Of a stretch of DNA of 64,000 nt, positions 8,268 to 15,372 are shown piece by piece. The DNA lies in NCBI RefSeq assembly GCF_026157105.1, contig NZ_JANPVQ010000001.1, forward strand, positions 46,001 through 110,000, in the 5' to 3' direction. This DNA is from Sphingomicrobium marinum. GTDB lineage: Bacteria > Pseudomonadota > Alphaproteobacteria > Sphingomonadales > Sphingomonadaceae. The notes below the pieces were generated by a model. It did not search any database. It was not told the origin of the DNA and saw nothing but the letters and a program-made list of their open reading frames with translations. Position 1 is the first letter of the stretch; each line of letters begins with the position of its first letter. The position numbers and the translations under genes were made by a program.

Positions 8268-8830
8268 AGCGCCACCTCGCGCCAATTGGGGCCAAGCGAG
8301 ACATGGCTTGCCGCCAGCACGGCGCCCTTGGTGGATAGATGGAAATCGATTTCTTCGCAGAGCTGCTTCTGTCCTGCCGCATCCAGACCGCTGAACGGCT
8401 CATCGAGAAGCCAAAGCGGGGACGGCGAAGCCATCACCCGGGCAAGGCGCGCGCGCTGCCGCTGGCCGGTCGACAGAAAGCGGACAGGCACGTGAGCCAG
8501 GTCCATCAGTCCCACGCGGTTCAGCGCGCTCGATGCTGCCCCATCGTCACCGTCGTCGAAGTCGGTCCAGAACTTGATCGCAGCTTCTAATGTGCGCTCG
8601 CCGTCCAGTGCCAGTCGCTCGTCGGCCAGCGCCGCGGGGGAGGCGTGCACCTTGCCGGCACTTGGCTCCAGCAATCCCGCGACAAGTCGGATCAAGCTGG
8701 ATTTGCCGCGCCCATTGGGGCCGGTCAGCACGACGGCCTCGCCCTGCGAAACGGTCAGGTCGAAGTCCTCGAAAAGCAGTCTCCCGCCACGCCGCAACGT
8801 TACGCCGTCGAGGCGCACCAGCGCGCTCAA
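8264..8830 (-). CDS. ccmA: Heme ABC exporter ATP-binding protein CcmA
   Basis: 188 residues, the compact size usual for CcmA. Walker A is GPNGRGKSSLIRL (around residue 40), the signature is LSTGQRQRARLARV, Walker B is LWLLDEPFSGLD, and the switch histidine is in LAASHVSL. Starts with TTG at 8830, inside the stop of the upstream zincin gene (TTGA overlap), and ends overlapping ccmB, so the three genes are translationally coupled. It powers the CcmAB complex at the cytoplasmic membrane. Confidence 0.95.
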   Translation of the reverse strand: MSALVRLDGVTLRRGGRLLFEDFDLTVSQGEAVVLTGPNGRGKSSLIRLVAGLLEPSAGKVHASPAALADERLALDGERTLEAAIKFWTDFDDGDDGAASSALNRVGLMDLAHVPVRFLSTGQRQRARLARVMASPSPLWLLDEPFSGLDAAGQKQLCEEIDFHLSTKGAVLAASHVSLGPNWREVAL

Positions 8831-9228
8831 ACCTGGTCCTCCAAAGCGTGCATATCCTCGTCCGAAAGGCCGAAATGGTGTCCGACTTCATGGATCAGCA
8901 CGTGGCTCACCAGATGCTCCAACGTTTCGTCGCCGCGCTCGGCCCATTCGAGCAGGATGGGCATGCGGAACAGGCGCACCCTATCGGGCATCGTGCCGCT
9001 ATGCTCGACGCTCTTTTCGTGCATCGGCAGGCCTTCGTAGATGCCGGTCAATTCGAACGGCTCTTCGAGGCCGACCGATTGCAATGTCTGCGCGTCAGCG
9101 AAGTCCTCGACGAGCAACACGACATCGCCCAGATGTTCGCGCATTTGCGCGGGAAGGCGCGCCATCGCGCCGCGCGCGATCGCCTCCATTTCCGCCGCCG
9201 TGGGCGCGATGCCGATTTCCCGCTGCAT
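8827..9228 (-). CDS. Minizincin-type metallopeptidase (DUF1025 family)
   Basis: 133 residues from ATG 9228. TTG 9255 and GTG 9246 are in-frame alternatives, and no start has a clear Shine-Dalgarno sequence. The zinc site is HEVGHHFGLSDEDM (H-E-x-x-H-x-x-G-x-x-D). ELTGIYEGLP, PDRVRLFRMPILLEW and the conserved 'HVLIHEVGHHFG' context belong to the acidobacterial/proteobacterial minizincin family found as a single small domain. Substrate unknown. First gene of the coupled zincin-ccmA-ccmB group; the pairing with ccmA recurs in sphingomonads, but no functional link is established. Confidence 0.85.
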   Translation of the reverse strand: MQREIGIAPTAAEMEAIARGAMARLPAQMREHLGDVVLLVEDFADAQTLQSVGLEEPFELTGIYEGLPMHEKSVEHSGTMPDRVRLFRMPILLEWAERGDETLEHLVSHVLIHEVGHHFGLSDEDMHALEDQV

Positions 9229-9317
9229 GCGCCGGTTTGTAGTCACTCCCCGCAAGACGGCAAGGTGCCTTGCCCCAAGCCACGGCGGGCGCTACATCGC
9301 CGCCTTCCAGTCAATGC

Positions 9318-9408
9318 GGAGCGGTGGCCGAGTGGTCGAAGGCGCACGCCTGGAAAGTGTGTATACGGTAACCCCGTATCGTGGGTTCGAATCCCACCCG
9401 CTCCGCCA
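9318..9408 (+). tRNA. tRNA-Ser(GGA)
   Basis: Acceptor stem GGAGCGG/CCGCTCC, D-arm, anticodon arm CACGC-CTGGAAA-GTGTG with anticodon GGA at 9352-9354, long variable arm with TACGG/CCGTA stem, T-arm GTGGG-TTCGAAT-CCCAC, encoded CCA at 9406-9408. The long variable arm and G discriminator confirm serine. Its 3' end is the attachment site of the adjacent island and remains intact; its original terminator now lies at 16621-16649. Confidence 0.97.
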
Positions 9409-9412
9409 TTGA
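9395..9412 (+). repeat. Left attachment repeat (tRNA-Ser side)
   Basis: CACCCGCTCCGCCATTGA, identical to 16603-16620. It spans the 3' acceptor stem, CCA end and four bases beyond the tRNA. Confidence 0.92.
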
Positions 9413-9521
9413 CCCATTCCTGCATGTTTCTAACCGGCCGATGGTTTGATCATAAACCAGAGTTTTCAAGTCTTTTTTGATCCTGCCGATCCCTTGCCGT
9501 TTCTGGCCAGCCGCCTTACGG

Positions 9522-9542
9522 TGTGGGAAACGATGTGGGAAA
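9522..9542 (+). repeat. Paired TGTGGGAAA repeats, likely integrase arm-binding sites
   Basis: TGTGGGAAA occurs at 9522-9530 and again at 9534-9542, just before the integrase start. A near copy (TGTGGGATA) is at 16533-16541 near the other end. Integrases with an N-terminal arm-binding domain recognise short repeats near both att sites; the position fits, the binding is inferred. Confidence 0.5.
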
Positions 9543-9546
9543 TACC

Positions 9547-10707
9547 ATGGGAAGACTTACAGCAGCAGCGGTAAGGGCCGCGAATCAGCCGGGACGATAC
9601 GGTGACGGCAACGGCCTCTACTTAGTGGTGGGAAAGGGCGGCGCGAGAAGCTGGGTAGTCAGAGTTCAAAAAAATGGACGGCGTCGAGACATAGGTCTCG
9701 GCAGCGCCTCAAAGGTATCCCTAAAGCTCGCAAGACAACGCGCGTCGGACGTGAGAGAGCAGATTGAGATTGGCAAAGACCCCGTAGCCGAGCGCAAAAG
9801 AGCGGCTGGGATTCCGACGTTTAGAGAAGCCGCAAAGCTCGTCCACGCAGAGCACGCCCCAAGCTGGCGAAACCCCAAGCACCGCGCGCAATGGCTCTCC
9901 ACACTAGAGACTTACATCTTTCCCGTTTTCGGAGACCGTCCCGTCTCTCAGATCGAAACAGGGGACGTTAGAGACGCACTAGCGGCCATTTGGCTTGATA
10001 AGCCCGAAACCGCCCGTCGGCTACGCCAGCGCGTGCGTACGGTTGTCGATTGGGCTGTAGCGAAGGGCTATCGCGACAATGCCTTAGCCATGAGCGTTAT
10101 CGACAAGGCATTGCCGCCTCAACGGACCAAGGTGAAGCATCACAAAGCTCTGCCTTACGATGAGCTTCCAAATTTCCTAGCCACCTTGAAGGACAGCGAA
10201 ACGATAGGTCGGCTGGCGCTGGAGTTTGTCATTTTAACGGCGGCGCGGTCGGGCGAGGTGCGGCTGGCGACATGGGACGAAGTCGATTTCGACAAGCGCC
10301 TTTGGACGGTGCCAGCTGAGCGCATGAAGGCGGGACGTGAGCATGTCGTTCCTTTATCGAAGGCGGCGATTGATGTGCTGAAGCGCGCCGAGCGCTACCA
10401 GCGCGGAGACAGCAATCTCATCTTCCAGGGGCAGAAGCGCGGCAAACCGCTCAGCGATATGACGCTGACGAAAATCCTGCGGGACATGGGGCGTAAGATA
10501 ACGGTGCATGGTTTTCGGTCGACGTTCCGCGATTGGGTGGCAGAGCAAACAGACTATCCGGGAGAAGTTGCCGAGGCCGCTCTTGCCCACGCCGTGGCGG
10601 ACAAGACAGAGGCGGCATATCGTCGTGGTCCAATAATTGACAAAAGGGAACGGCTCATGGCGACTTGGGCTAAGCATTGCCGGAGTAAGGATTATGGCCG
10701 TAAGTGA
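9547..10707 (+). CDS. Tyrosine-type site-specific integrase (P4/CP4-57 family)
   Basis: 386 residues from ATG 9547 (MGRLTAAAVRAA); GTG 9523 gives an eight-residue extension. The N-terminal domain (about 1-80) is the arm-DNA-binding type with GDGNGLYLVV, the middle is a SAM-like core-binding domain, and the C-terminal domain is catalytic. Catalytic residues are visible: Arg234 (TAARSGEVR), Lys in MKAGREHVVPL, His321 and Arg324 (HGFRSTFRDW), His348 (LAHAV) and Tyr358 (AAYRRG). It should catalyse integration into and excision from the tRNA-Ser 3' end 140 bp upstream. All catalytic residues are intact, so the island may still be mobile. Confidence 0.96.
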   Translation: MGRLTAAAVRAANQPGRYGDGNGLYLVVGKGGARSWVVRVQKNGRRRDIGLGSASKVSLKLARQRASDVREQIEIGKDPVAERKRAAGIPTFREAAKLVHAEHAPSWRNPKHRAQWLSTLETYIFPVFGDRPVSQIETGDVRDALAAIWLDKPETARRLRQRVRTVVDWAVAKGYRDNALAMSVIDKALPPQRTKVKHHKALPYDELPNFLATLKDSETIGRLALEFVILTAARSGEVRLATWDEVDFDKRLWTVPAERMKAGREHVVPLSKAAIDVLKRAERYQRGDSNLIFQGQKRGKPLSDMTLTKILRDMGRKITVHGFRSTFRDWVAEQTDYPGEVAEAALAHAVADKTEAAYRRGPIIDKRERLMATWAKHCRSKDYGRK

Positions 10708-11434
10708 CGACGAGCGAGAGACTTTACATGTAATTCTGGACGCCCTGTTGAATGCTCGTGAGTCTCTTGAACGGGTCAATGTCGACGCCCTCTCCAAGGG
10801 GCAAGCTTTCTACAAAGCTTGGAGCGAGCCTCGACGAGATTTGACGCTCAATGGTAGTCGCTTCTTGCGTCGGGTAATCGGCCAACAGCTTCATAACGCA
10901 GAATTGAGCCAAATTTTCAGAGACCTCCCTGATTCCGTCGGGCCGGACAATGAAAATTTGGCAAGTCTAGCGAATGCTCTTCGCTCGTTCCTGCCGCTAT
11001 TTGAGCCCACGGCTAACAACAGACACACAGAAACATTCGTTGGGCAAATGATTGATGATTTTATGGGCATTTACTGGGGTGATGCACCGCGATTTTTCGT
11101 CGAACTTCCCAAGAGGCCAGGTCAGCACAAGCGCCCATTTCGATTTGATAGGCTTAGACTGAAAGCCCTAGATTGGGAGAAGTTTTTGGCTGCTGCTGGC
11201 CTGCCCGCTTTCGAACGCCAAAGTATGGTTGCGACTGCCTACAGGACCCAGTGGGATGCAATTCGAAAATGGGCAAAGCCCATTGAGGAAAATTGGGGCA
11301 TTATCTCGTGGCCTCTAACCCCAGACCAAGCTGCTGATGCGCGGGTTCGTTACCGCGACGATCCAGCCAAGATTTCTGCCGAAATCGACCGGGATGGCAG
11401 GGAGTACTGGGCCGAGAAATCAAATCAGACATAG
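10694..11434 (+). CDS. Hypothetical island protein, coupled to integrase
   Basis: 246 residues. I take ATG 10694, preceded by GGAG at 10682-10685, which overlaps the integrase end by 14 bp; the in-frame extension upstream lies within int. The protein is largely soluble and probably alpha-helical, rich in charged and aromatic residues, with patches such as LALRSFLPLFEP, FRFDRLRLKALDWEKF and TAYRTQWDAIRKWA. I recognise no domain. Base composition is lower in GC than the flanking chromosome. Overlap with int suggests a role in element maintenance or a defence/cargo function, but nothing in the sequence decides this. Confidence 0.7.
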   Translation: MAVSDDERETLHVILDALLNARESLERVNVDALSKGQAFYKAWSEPRRDLTLNGSRFLRRVIGQQLHNAELSQIFRDLPDSVGPDNENLASLANALRSFLPLFEPTANNRHTETFVGQMIDDFMGIYWGDAPRFFVELPKRPGQHKRPFRFDRLRLKALDWEKFLAAAGLPAFERQSMVATAYRTQWDAIRKWAKPIEENWGIISWPLTPDQAADARVRYRDDPAKISAEIDRDGREYWAEKSNQT

Positions 11435-11573
11435 GAAAATCTCAGAGAACCTTTTCCGGAAATCAAAAGAATAGCTATTCCCTAGCTTTCGCATCGAAAT
11501 CAGTTGACCCTTGAAACACCAAAGCAATCGCTGGGGTGCGCTCCCGACGCTCATTGGGAATGAGGAGGCAAGC

Positions 11574-11768
11574 TTGGCACAACAAGCTGAATTGATGACG
11601 ATGGGCGAATTCCTTGCTCGCTACAGCATCGGACGAACAACTGCTTATCGTGAGGTGGCGGCTGGACGTCTGAAAATCCGAAAACTTGGATCTGCAACGC
11701 GCATTGCGCGGGAGGACGCTGACGCATGGATGGCTAGCCTGCCCGTGCGCGGCGGAGCGGCCGCATGA
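11574..11768 (+). CDS. AlpA/excisionase-like helix-turn-helix protein
   Basis: 64 residues. The TTG at 11574 is chosen because GAGGAGG (11562-11568) sits five bases upstream; the first ATG (11595) lacks a Shine-Dalgarno sequence. MTMGEFLARYSIGRTTAYREVAAGRLKIRKLG plus ATRIAREDADAWMASLP is the MerR-like DNA-binding helix-turn-helix/wing of AlpA and excisionase families (Y-x-I-G-R-T-T-x-Y-R-E-V, then R-I-x-x-x-D-x-x-x-W). Such proteins bend DNA for excision or activate element genes. Lies between integrase and replication-type genes, as in other integrative elements. Confidence 0.82.
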   Translation: MAQQAELMTMGEFLARYSIGRTTAYREVAAGRLKIRKLGSATRIAREDADAWMASLPVRGGAAA

Positions 11769-11796
11769 CGAAGCTTTCGGACGCCGAAAAAGAATT

Positions 11797-11829
11797 GGGT
11801 CCTGAAGTCGGTAGGACGACTCAGGACCC
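11797..11829 (+). repeat. Strong hairpin between AlpA-like gene and downstream operon
   Basis: GGGTCCTGAAGTC pairs with GACTCAGGACCC (12 bp with one bulged A) around a short loop. It is not followed by a T run, so it is not a standard terminator. It lies inside a possible 36-codon ORF (11765-11875, whose ATG overlaps the AlpA-like stop), which I do not list as a gene because the hairpin explains much of its sequence. Confidence 0.6.
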
Positions 11830-11855
11830 GCGTATTTACATGAAAGGCAAATACC

Positions 11856-12005
11856 ATGAGAACATATACCCATAGCGAGACCGACCGCAACCAACATCGC
11901 GCAGTGACCGTGCCGCGCGAAACCATCGCTCACCTCATTGACGACCTCGTCGGCTTGCTTCTGATCGAAGAAGCGGAAGACGAAAAGGAGGCGTTCAATG
12001 ACTGA
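11856..12005 (+). CDS. Small island protein of 49 residues
   Basis: Starts at ATG 11856 (MRTYTHSETDRNQHRA) and ends in an ATGACTGA overlap with the winged-helix gene, where the downstream ATG lies inside this ORF beside a good GGAG Shine-Dalgarno (AAAAGGAG at 11984-11991). The C-terminal half, IAHLIDDLVGLLLIEEAEDEKEAF, is an amphipathic acidic helix. This resembles small accessory proteins between AlpA-like and replication genes in alphaproteobacterial islands. Translational coupling is the main support. Function unknown. Confidence 0.6.
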   Translation: MRTYTHSETDRNQHRAVTVPRETIAHLIDDLVGLLLIEEAEDEKEAFND

Positions 12006-12300
12006 CCCTTCCAACGTCCAGCCGCATGAAGTGGCATCCGTTTGCTATCGAGATCTAGCGGGCCAGGAATGGCGCTACAGGGGAAAACGCGCCCGTGTGA
12101 TGGCTATGCTGGTCCGTGAGCCCAGTTTGACCCAGTGGGACATTTTGCCGTGGCATACACGGCTGGGAGGCACCATTCACTCGCTGCGCGAAGATGGGCT
12201 CAATATCAGCACCGAATTGGAGGGCCGCTATCGCCATGCGCGCTATCGCCTCCACACCGAGGGCTCGCTGATAATACAGCGGAAAAACACCGACAGCTAA
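11998..12300 (+). CDS. Winged-helix domain protein (HTH_39-like)
   Basis: 100 residues. The central part, RARVMAMLVREPSLTQWDIL...TRLGGTIHSLREDGLNIST, matches the small winged-helix family found in phages and islands: R-x-R-V-x-x-x-L, T-Q-W-D, then R-L-x-x-x-I-x-x-L-R-x-D-G-x-x-I. The final hairpin (RYRHARYRLHTEGSL) would be the wing. Likely a DNA-binding regulator or replication accessory. Overlaps the 49-residue ORF by 8 bp and is followed by a terminator-like hairpin before the replication gene. Confidence 0.7.
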   Translation: MTDPSNVQPHEVASVCYRDLAGQEWRYRGKRARVMAMLVREPSLTQWDILPWHTRLGGTIHSLREDGLNISTELEGRYRHARYRLHTEGSLIIQRKNTDS

Positions 12301-12306
12301 GAAGAC

Positions 12307-12343
12307 GCGGGGCGGCGGTTCAGGCCGTTTGCCCCGCCCTTTA
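12307..12343 (+). terminator. Terminator-like hairpin after the winged-helix gene
   Basis: GCGGGGC at 12307-12313 pairs with GCCCCGC at 12331-12337, with an inner CGG/CCG pairing in the loop, followed by CCTTTAT. The T tract is weak. Confidence 0.5.
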
Positions 12344-12402
12344 TCTGACAACTTGAAACTTGGACGCGCGAGCCAAACCCTGCCTGCTAAGACAGGCGAA
12401 AA

Positions 12403-13149
12403 ATGGCGCTTGCGCGCGAGGTGGCATGCGCATTGCAATTATATGGTTTAGGGCCTGACCCCAACAGGAAGCCTCCCGATCTATCCGAAACTGCGCAGAT
12501 ACGCGCGCACGCGAGAGCAGCAACATCACAGCAAATAGTTTCGCGACCAATACGCGCGCACGCGCACGCGCGAGGCTGGGGCGGCGCTCGCAACCGTGCC
12601 GATCGAACGAGCTTTTATCTATCGGAGAGTCAGGCTCGTATGTTGCTGGCGGCGCATGAGATGGCGCTACGGCTTGGGTTAGAACCGAATGTGCATTGGA
12701 CGGTACATTACGAATGCGCGGGCATTCCGGATGAGGAAGGAACGGCGTTTGTTGGGCGCATATTGGCAGACGCCAGAAACTACGCCCGACGGCGTGGTCT
12801 GCCATTCGCGGCCTACTGGGTGCGCGAGAATGGGCAAGGCAAAGGCGCTCACATCCATATCGCAATGCACTGGCCCAGGGGCTTGTCCTTGCGCGGGCTG
12901 ACCAGTCGATGGATCAAGAATGCGGGCGGAACGTGCATGAAAGGGACCAGCGTGGTTCGGCGCATCGGTGGGTTAGCCCACTATCAAAGGGGCAAGTGGT
13001 TTGACGCCAATGCTCATGAGCTGACGCTTTACATGCTGAAGGGTGTTGCGGACGCCTTGGGCGAGGAGCTTGGCTTACGCCCATCGAGACGCGGAAAGGG
13101 CGGGAACATTGTTGGCAAACGCGCTGGGCGGACCCAGAACCTGTGCTGA
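12403..13149 (+). CDS. Putative HUH-type replication initiator/relaxase of the island
   Basis: 248 residues from ATG 12403; the start is uncertain because residues about 30-60 are low-complexity (IRAHARAA, IRAHAHARGW) encoded by CGCGCAC repeats. The core is ordered: LTLYM-type helices, a candidate HUH motif GAHIHIAMHWP with His150 and His152, then AHYQRGKWF, where Tyr194 and Lys198 fit the Y-x-x-x-K nicking motif. In rolling-circle Rep and relaxase proteins these motifs occur in this order about 40-50 residues apart, as here. It would nick one strand at the element's origin to start replication or mobilisation. The family is not one I can name; the motifs are seen, the activity is inferred. 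Confidence 0.6.
   Translation: MALAREVACALQLYGLGPDPNRKPPDLSETAQIRAHARAATSQQIVSRPIRAHAHARGWGGARNRADRTSFYLSESQARMLLAAHEMALRLGLEPNVHWTVHYECAGIPDEEGTAFVGRILADARNYARRRGLPFAAYWVRENGQGKGAHIHIAMHWPRGLSLRGLTSRWIKNAGGTCMKGTSVVRRIGGLAHYQRGKWFDANAHELTLYMLKGVADALGEELGLRPSRRGKGGNIVGKRAGRTQNLC
12500..12518 (+). repeat. TACGCGCGCACGCG repeat, copy 1
   Basis: TACGCGCGCACGCGAGAGC inside the 5' part of the putative Rep gene. Related copies are at 12551-12575 and 14305-14327. Confidence 0.6.
12551..12575 (+). repeat. TACGCGCGCACGCG repeat, copy 2
   Basis: An extended copy beginning TACGCGCGCACGCGCACG and ending CGCGAGG. The alternating purine-pyrimidine run could form unusual DNA. It encodes a His/Ala/Arg low-complexity stretch if translated. 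Confidence 0.6.
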
Positions 13150-13295
13150 GTTGGCTGCTCGCAAACTTCTTAGTTTAGGTCGTTGCCAGCCGGTACGCTT
13201 TCATGCCCCTTTTGCTGGGAGAAAAGGGAGGTCAAAGGGGTAGATCAACCTCCCTTCCCTCGCGTCGCTGCGAATTCCCAACATAAGCAGATATT

Positions 13296-13310
13296 CGTTC
13301 ACTGTGAACG
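13296..13310. repeat. Palindrome CGTTCAC-T-GTGAACG
   Basis: A perfect 7-bp inverted repeat around one base in the 192-bp gap between the putative Rep gene and the convergent VOC gene. The half-sites are in the opposite order to the LacI operators elsewhere in the window, so it is probably a different site or the loop of an mRNA hairpin. Nothing else is recognisable in the gap. Confidence 0.5.
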
Positions 13311-13341
13311 TCTGCGTTGGGGTGGACAGCTGCCACCAGCT

Positions 13342-13698
13342 TCAGTTTTGAATCAGGCGGATAAGTGATCCATCGGGGTCAACCATATAGGCTATTGTGA
13401 GTCCGCTGTCCTCACGCTGTGGTGGATGAAGGCGAGGCCATCCCCAGCACTGCTCGGGCAATCCGGCCTCTTTACACGCCTTATACATTGCGTCCATATC
13501 GTCCAAACGGAGGCAGCAACTGAAATTGCTCTCGGCAGCTTTCAGATCTGGATATGGGAAGAACTCTAAGGCGATTCCGCCTCGATTGAGAATCATCCAG
13601 CCCTCGTCTCTCCAGCTTTCTTCAAACCCTAAGCTTAAGTAAAAGCGTGAAGTGGCTTCAAAACTGGTTGATGGCAGGTTTGGCGTTGCGTGGTCCAT
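13342..13698 (-). CDS. Bleomycin-resistance-like VOC protein
   Basis: 118 residues, one VOC domain of two beta-alpha-beta-beta-beta repeats. ATPNLPSTSFEATSRFYLSLGF, then EEGWMILNRGGIALEFFPYPDL, CCLRLDDMDAMYKAC, WPRLHPPQ and DPDGSLIRLIQN follow bleomycin-binding proteins closely, and those act as dimers that sequester the drug rather than as metalloenzymes. Sits in the island cargo, converging on the putative Rep gene. Drug binding is inferred from resemblance; related VOC proteins have other ligands. Confidence 0.8.
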   Translation of the reverse strand: MDHATPNLPSTSFEATSRFYLSLGFEESWRDEGWMILNRGGIALEFFPYPDLKAAESNFSCCLRLDDMDAMYKACKEAGLPEQCWGWPRLHPPQREDSGLTIAYMVDPDGSLIRLIQN

Positions 13699-13789
13699 AT
13701 GGCACTCCCTGACGGATTTTATGCAGCGCGCTGCTCAGGACCGCAATCGGGTCGTTAGCGGCTGGTCGGTTTGAGGTGGGAAGCATACC

Positions 13790-14236
13790 CTATGAGACCA
13801 GACGTGGTCCTCTAGCGAGCAACGGTGTCCAGACTTGAGCTAGCGTTGCATTCGACCGAACGGCGGCGGCCTCAATCGTCTTCTCCAATGCAGCGATCAA
13901 CGAGCGGCCATTCACGCTACCGACTAATCGGCCTTGCTGCGTAAACTCCCATGCCCATCCTGCACTCTTGTCAGGCTTCCGGGCGTCTACGAAGACCCAG
14001 CGGTCGCTCCAGACGTATAAGCGTAGGATCTGATCCGCCGCTGTCATTTCTATTTCGATCTTCTCATGTTCTTCGCCATCCGTTCGCTCACGAATTTTCT
14101 CGACCGAGATGTCGCGGGCATGGTACCGAATAGCCTTCCTTCTCCTTGCCAGAGCCGCAAGGGTTTCGACCAAAAAAGCGCTCTTCGGTGGAGATGATAG
14201 TGGGTCGGAGAAGGGTGGCATGTCCTCAGATCGCAT
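13790..14236 (-). CDS. Hypothetical island protein
   Basis: 148 residues, soluble, no signal peptide. A basic N-terminal part (LAALARRRKAIRYHARDISVEKIRER) is followed by an alternating region (ILRLYVWSDRWVFVDARKPDKSAGWAWEFTQQGRLVG) that looks like a beta-rich small domain, then a helix, RSLIAALEKTIEAAAV. I recognise no family. The ATG at 14236 is used; a second ATG five codons in, with GAGG just before it, is possible. Same strand as the VOC gene 90 bp away. Confidence 0.55.
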   Translation of the reverse strand: MRSEDMPPFSDPLSSPPKSAFLVETLAALARRRKAIRYHARDISVEKIRERTDGEEHEKIEIEMTAADQILRLYVWSDRWVFVDARKPDKSAGWAWEFTQQGRLVGSVNGRSLIAALEKTIEAAAVRSNATLAQVWTPLLARGPRLVS

Positions 14237-14562
14237 CTGGTCTTGGCGTCCGCAATGGGGTCGCTAGCAGTCGTTCCGCTTCGCCTCAGTTATTAGCGGA
14301 ACAGTACGCGCGCGGGCGCGCGCGAGGGAGGGGTGGTCCAATCGATAGGACTATCATTCTGTAAACCGCAACCGGCCCGCAACGAAAACGCTAACGCAGA
14401 AATTTTCCGTTGTTCCAGTTGGATCTGCGCTACGAGCGACGCAGCGTGCTTGGCTACGGAGGGCGTCACAGAATCTCCGCGCTACCTGCTAGGTAAAATC
14501 AATAGCTGGATTTTTTTCCTCGCCCCGCTATCGCAGCCCTAGTCGTAGAAAGTAGTTTAGTT
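14237..14562. other. Non-coding gap in the island with hairpin and CG repeat
   Basis: About 325 bp without a convincing gene. It holds an inverted repeat GTTCCGC/GCGGAAC (14273-14279 with 14296-14302) immediately followed by the CG-rich repeat at 14305-14327. The rest shows no gene or clear promoter. Hairpin plus repeat could be an origin-like site for the putative HUH protein, but that is speculation. Confidence 0.5.
14305..14327 (+). repeat. TACGCGCGC repeat, copy 3
   Basis: Begins TACGCGCGCGGGCGCG and ends CGCGAGG, matching the start and end of the copy at 12551-12575. Here it lies in non-coding DNA. Confidence 0.6.
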
Positions 14563-14988
14563 GTGCGTATTCTTTTTTTTCACGCTCTCCTTCTGCTGAC
14601 GTTCTTGGTGGCCTTGAGGCGTGGCGACAGGACCGAAAATATAGCGGCATTGGTTTGCGCAGGAGGCGTGCTCCTGACGACTTTTTGGCGCATTTGGCTC
14701 GACTTTTCGTGGAGTGGACTCGATCACTCTACTTTTGTCATCGACGCGCTGATGCTCGCCTTTTTCGTTTACATTGCACTTCGAACCGACCGATTTTGGC
14801 CGCTTTGGTCAGCCGGTTTGATGCTGGTCCTGACGATGGGCCATCTCATCCTGTTTCTCGGATGGCCTCTAACTCCACAGCTATATGCAATCACCGGCGC
14901 CTTTTGGAGTTACCCGGTCTTAGTCACAGTGTTGATTGGCGCGTGGCGGACACCGCGATACAAGAGACGTTTGGCTGAACAGGCCTAA
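14563..14988 (+). CDS. Hypothetical membrane protein, island cargo
   Basis: 141 residues with GTG start at 14563. Roughly five hydrophobic segments: about 1-18, 27-45, 60-75, 83-102 and 112-130. Short charged loops (RRGDRTEN, RTDRFW) and a basic tail RTPRYKRRLAEQA, which suggests the C-terminus is cytoplasmic. I recognise no family; similar small membrane proteins are frequent in sphingomonad genomes. The Shine-Dalgarno sequence is weak. A promoter could lie in the preceding gap. Confidence 0.6.
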   Translation: MRILFFHALLLLTFLVALRRGDRTENIAALVCAGGVLLTTFWRIWLDFSWSGLDHSTFVIDALMLAFFVYIALRTDRFWPLWSAGLMLVLTMGHLILFLGWPLTPQLYAITGAFWSYPVLVTVLIGAWRTPRYKRRLAEQA

Positions 14989-15065
14989 CTTCGCCGGTGC
15001 CTAGGCGGCAACTTTCGATAGCGGGGAACGGTTCGATCGATGGCTTGGTTTGCGCCAGTCTACAG

Positions 15066-15368
15066 TCAGCTGTCGCTTCCCTTAATGCTCCTGAGTAAGT
15101 GCTCAAAGACAGCTGGGTGGATGGGAGTTCTGAATTCGACACCCACGTGAAATTTATCTGCCCAACATACTGCAGCGCGTAACGGCTCGAGATTGGGAAG
15201 GCGCACCCAAATTTCGTCATGCACATTCACTGGAGAAAGCAACTCTAGACGGCATCCGAGTCTGGTCACGTCCACTAATTTGGCTTTCGTTTCGCGAAGG
15301 CCAGCTCCTCGTGCCTTGATAATACACGCTACTGATTCACGTGGCTCTTTGCGAAATTGTTCGGCCAT
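15066..15368 (-). CDS. PilZ-domain protein
   Basis: 100 residues, a single PilZ domain. The c-di-GMP-binding arginine motif is RKEPRES (R-x-x-x-R) near the N-terminus and the second motif is DVTRLGCRLE (D-x-T-x-x-G), followed by beta strands VNVHDEIWVRLPNL and AAVCWADKFHVGVEF. It should bind c-di-GMP as an effector. Its start is 4 bp after the stop of the secreted-protein gene, so the two are probably co-transcribed and coupled. Confidence 0.85.
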   Translation of the reverse strand: MAEQFRKEPRESVACIIKARGAGLRETKAKLVDVTRLGCRLELLSPVNVHDEIWVRLPNLEPLRAAVCWADKFHVGVEFRTPIHPAVFEHLLRSIKGSDS

Positions 15369-15372
15369 TGTG

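Noticed and set aside
13296..13310. CGTTCAC-T-GTGAACG as a fourth LacI operator
   Set aside because: Half-sites are inverted relative to the GTGAAC-GTTCAC order of the other sites and spaced by one base, so it is not the same operator; kept only as a palindrome.
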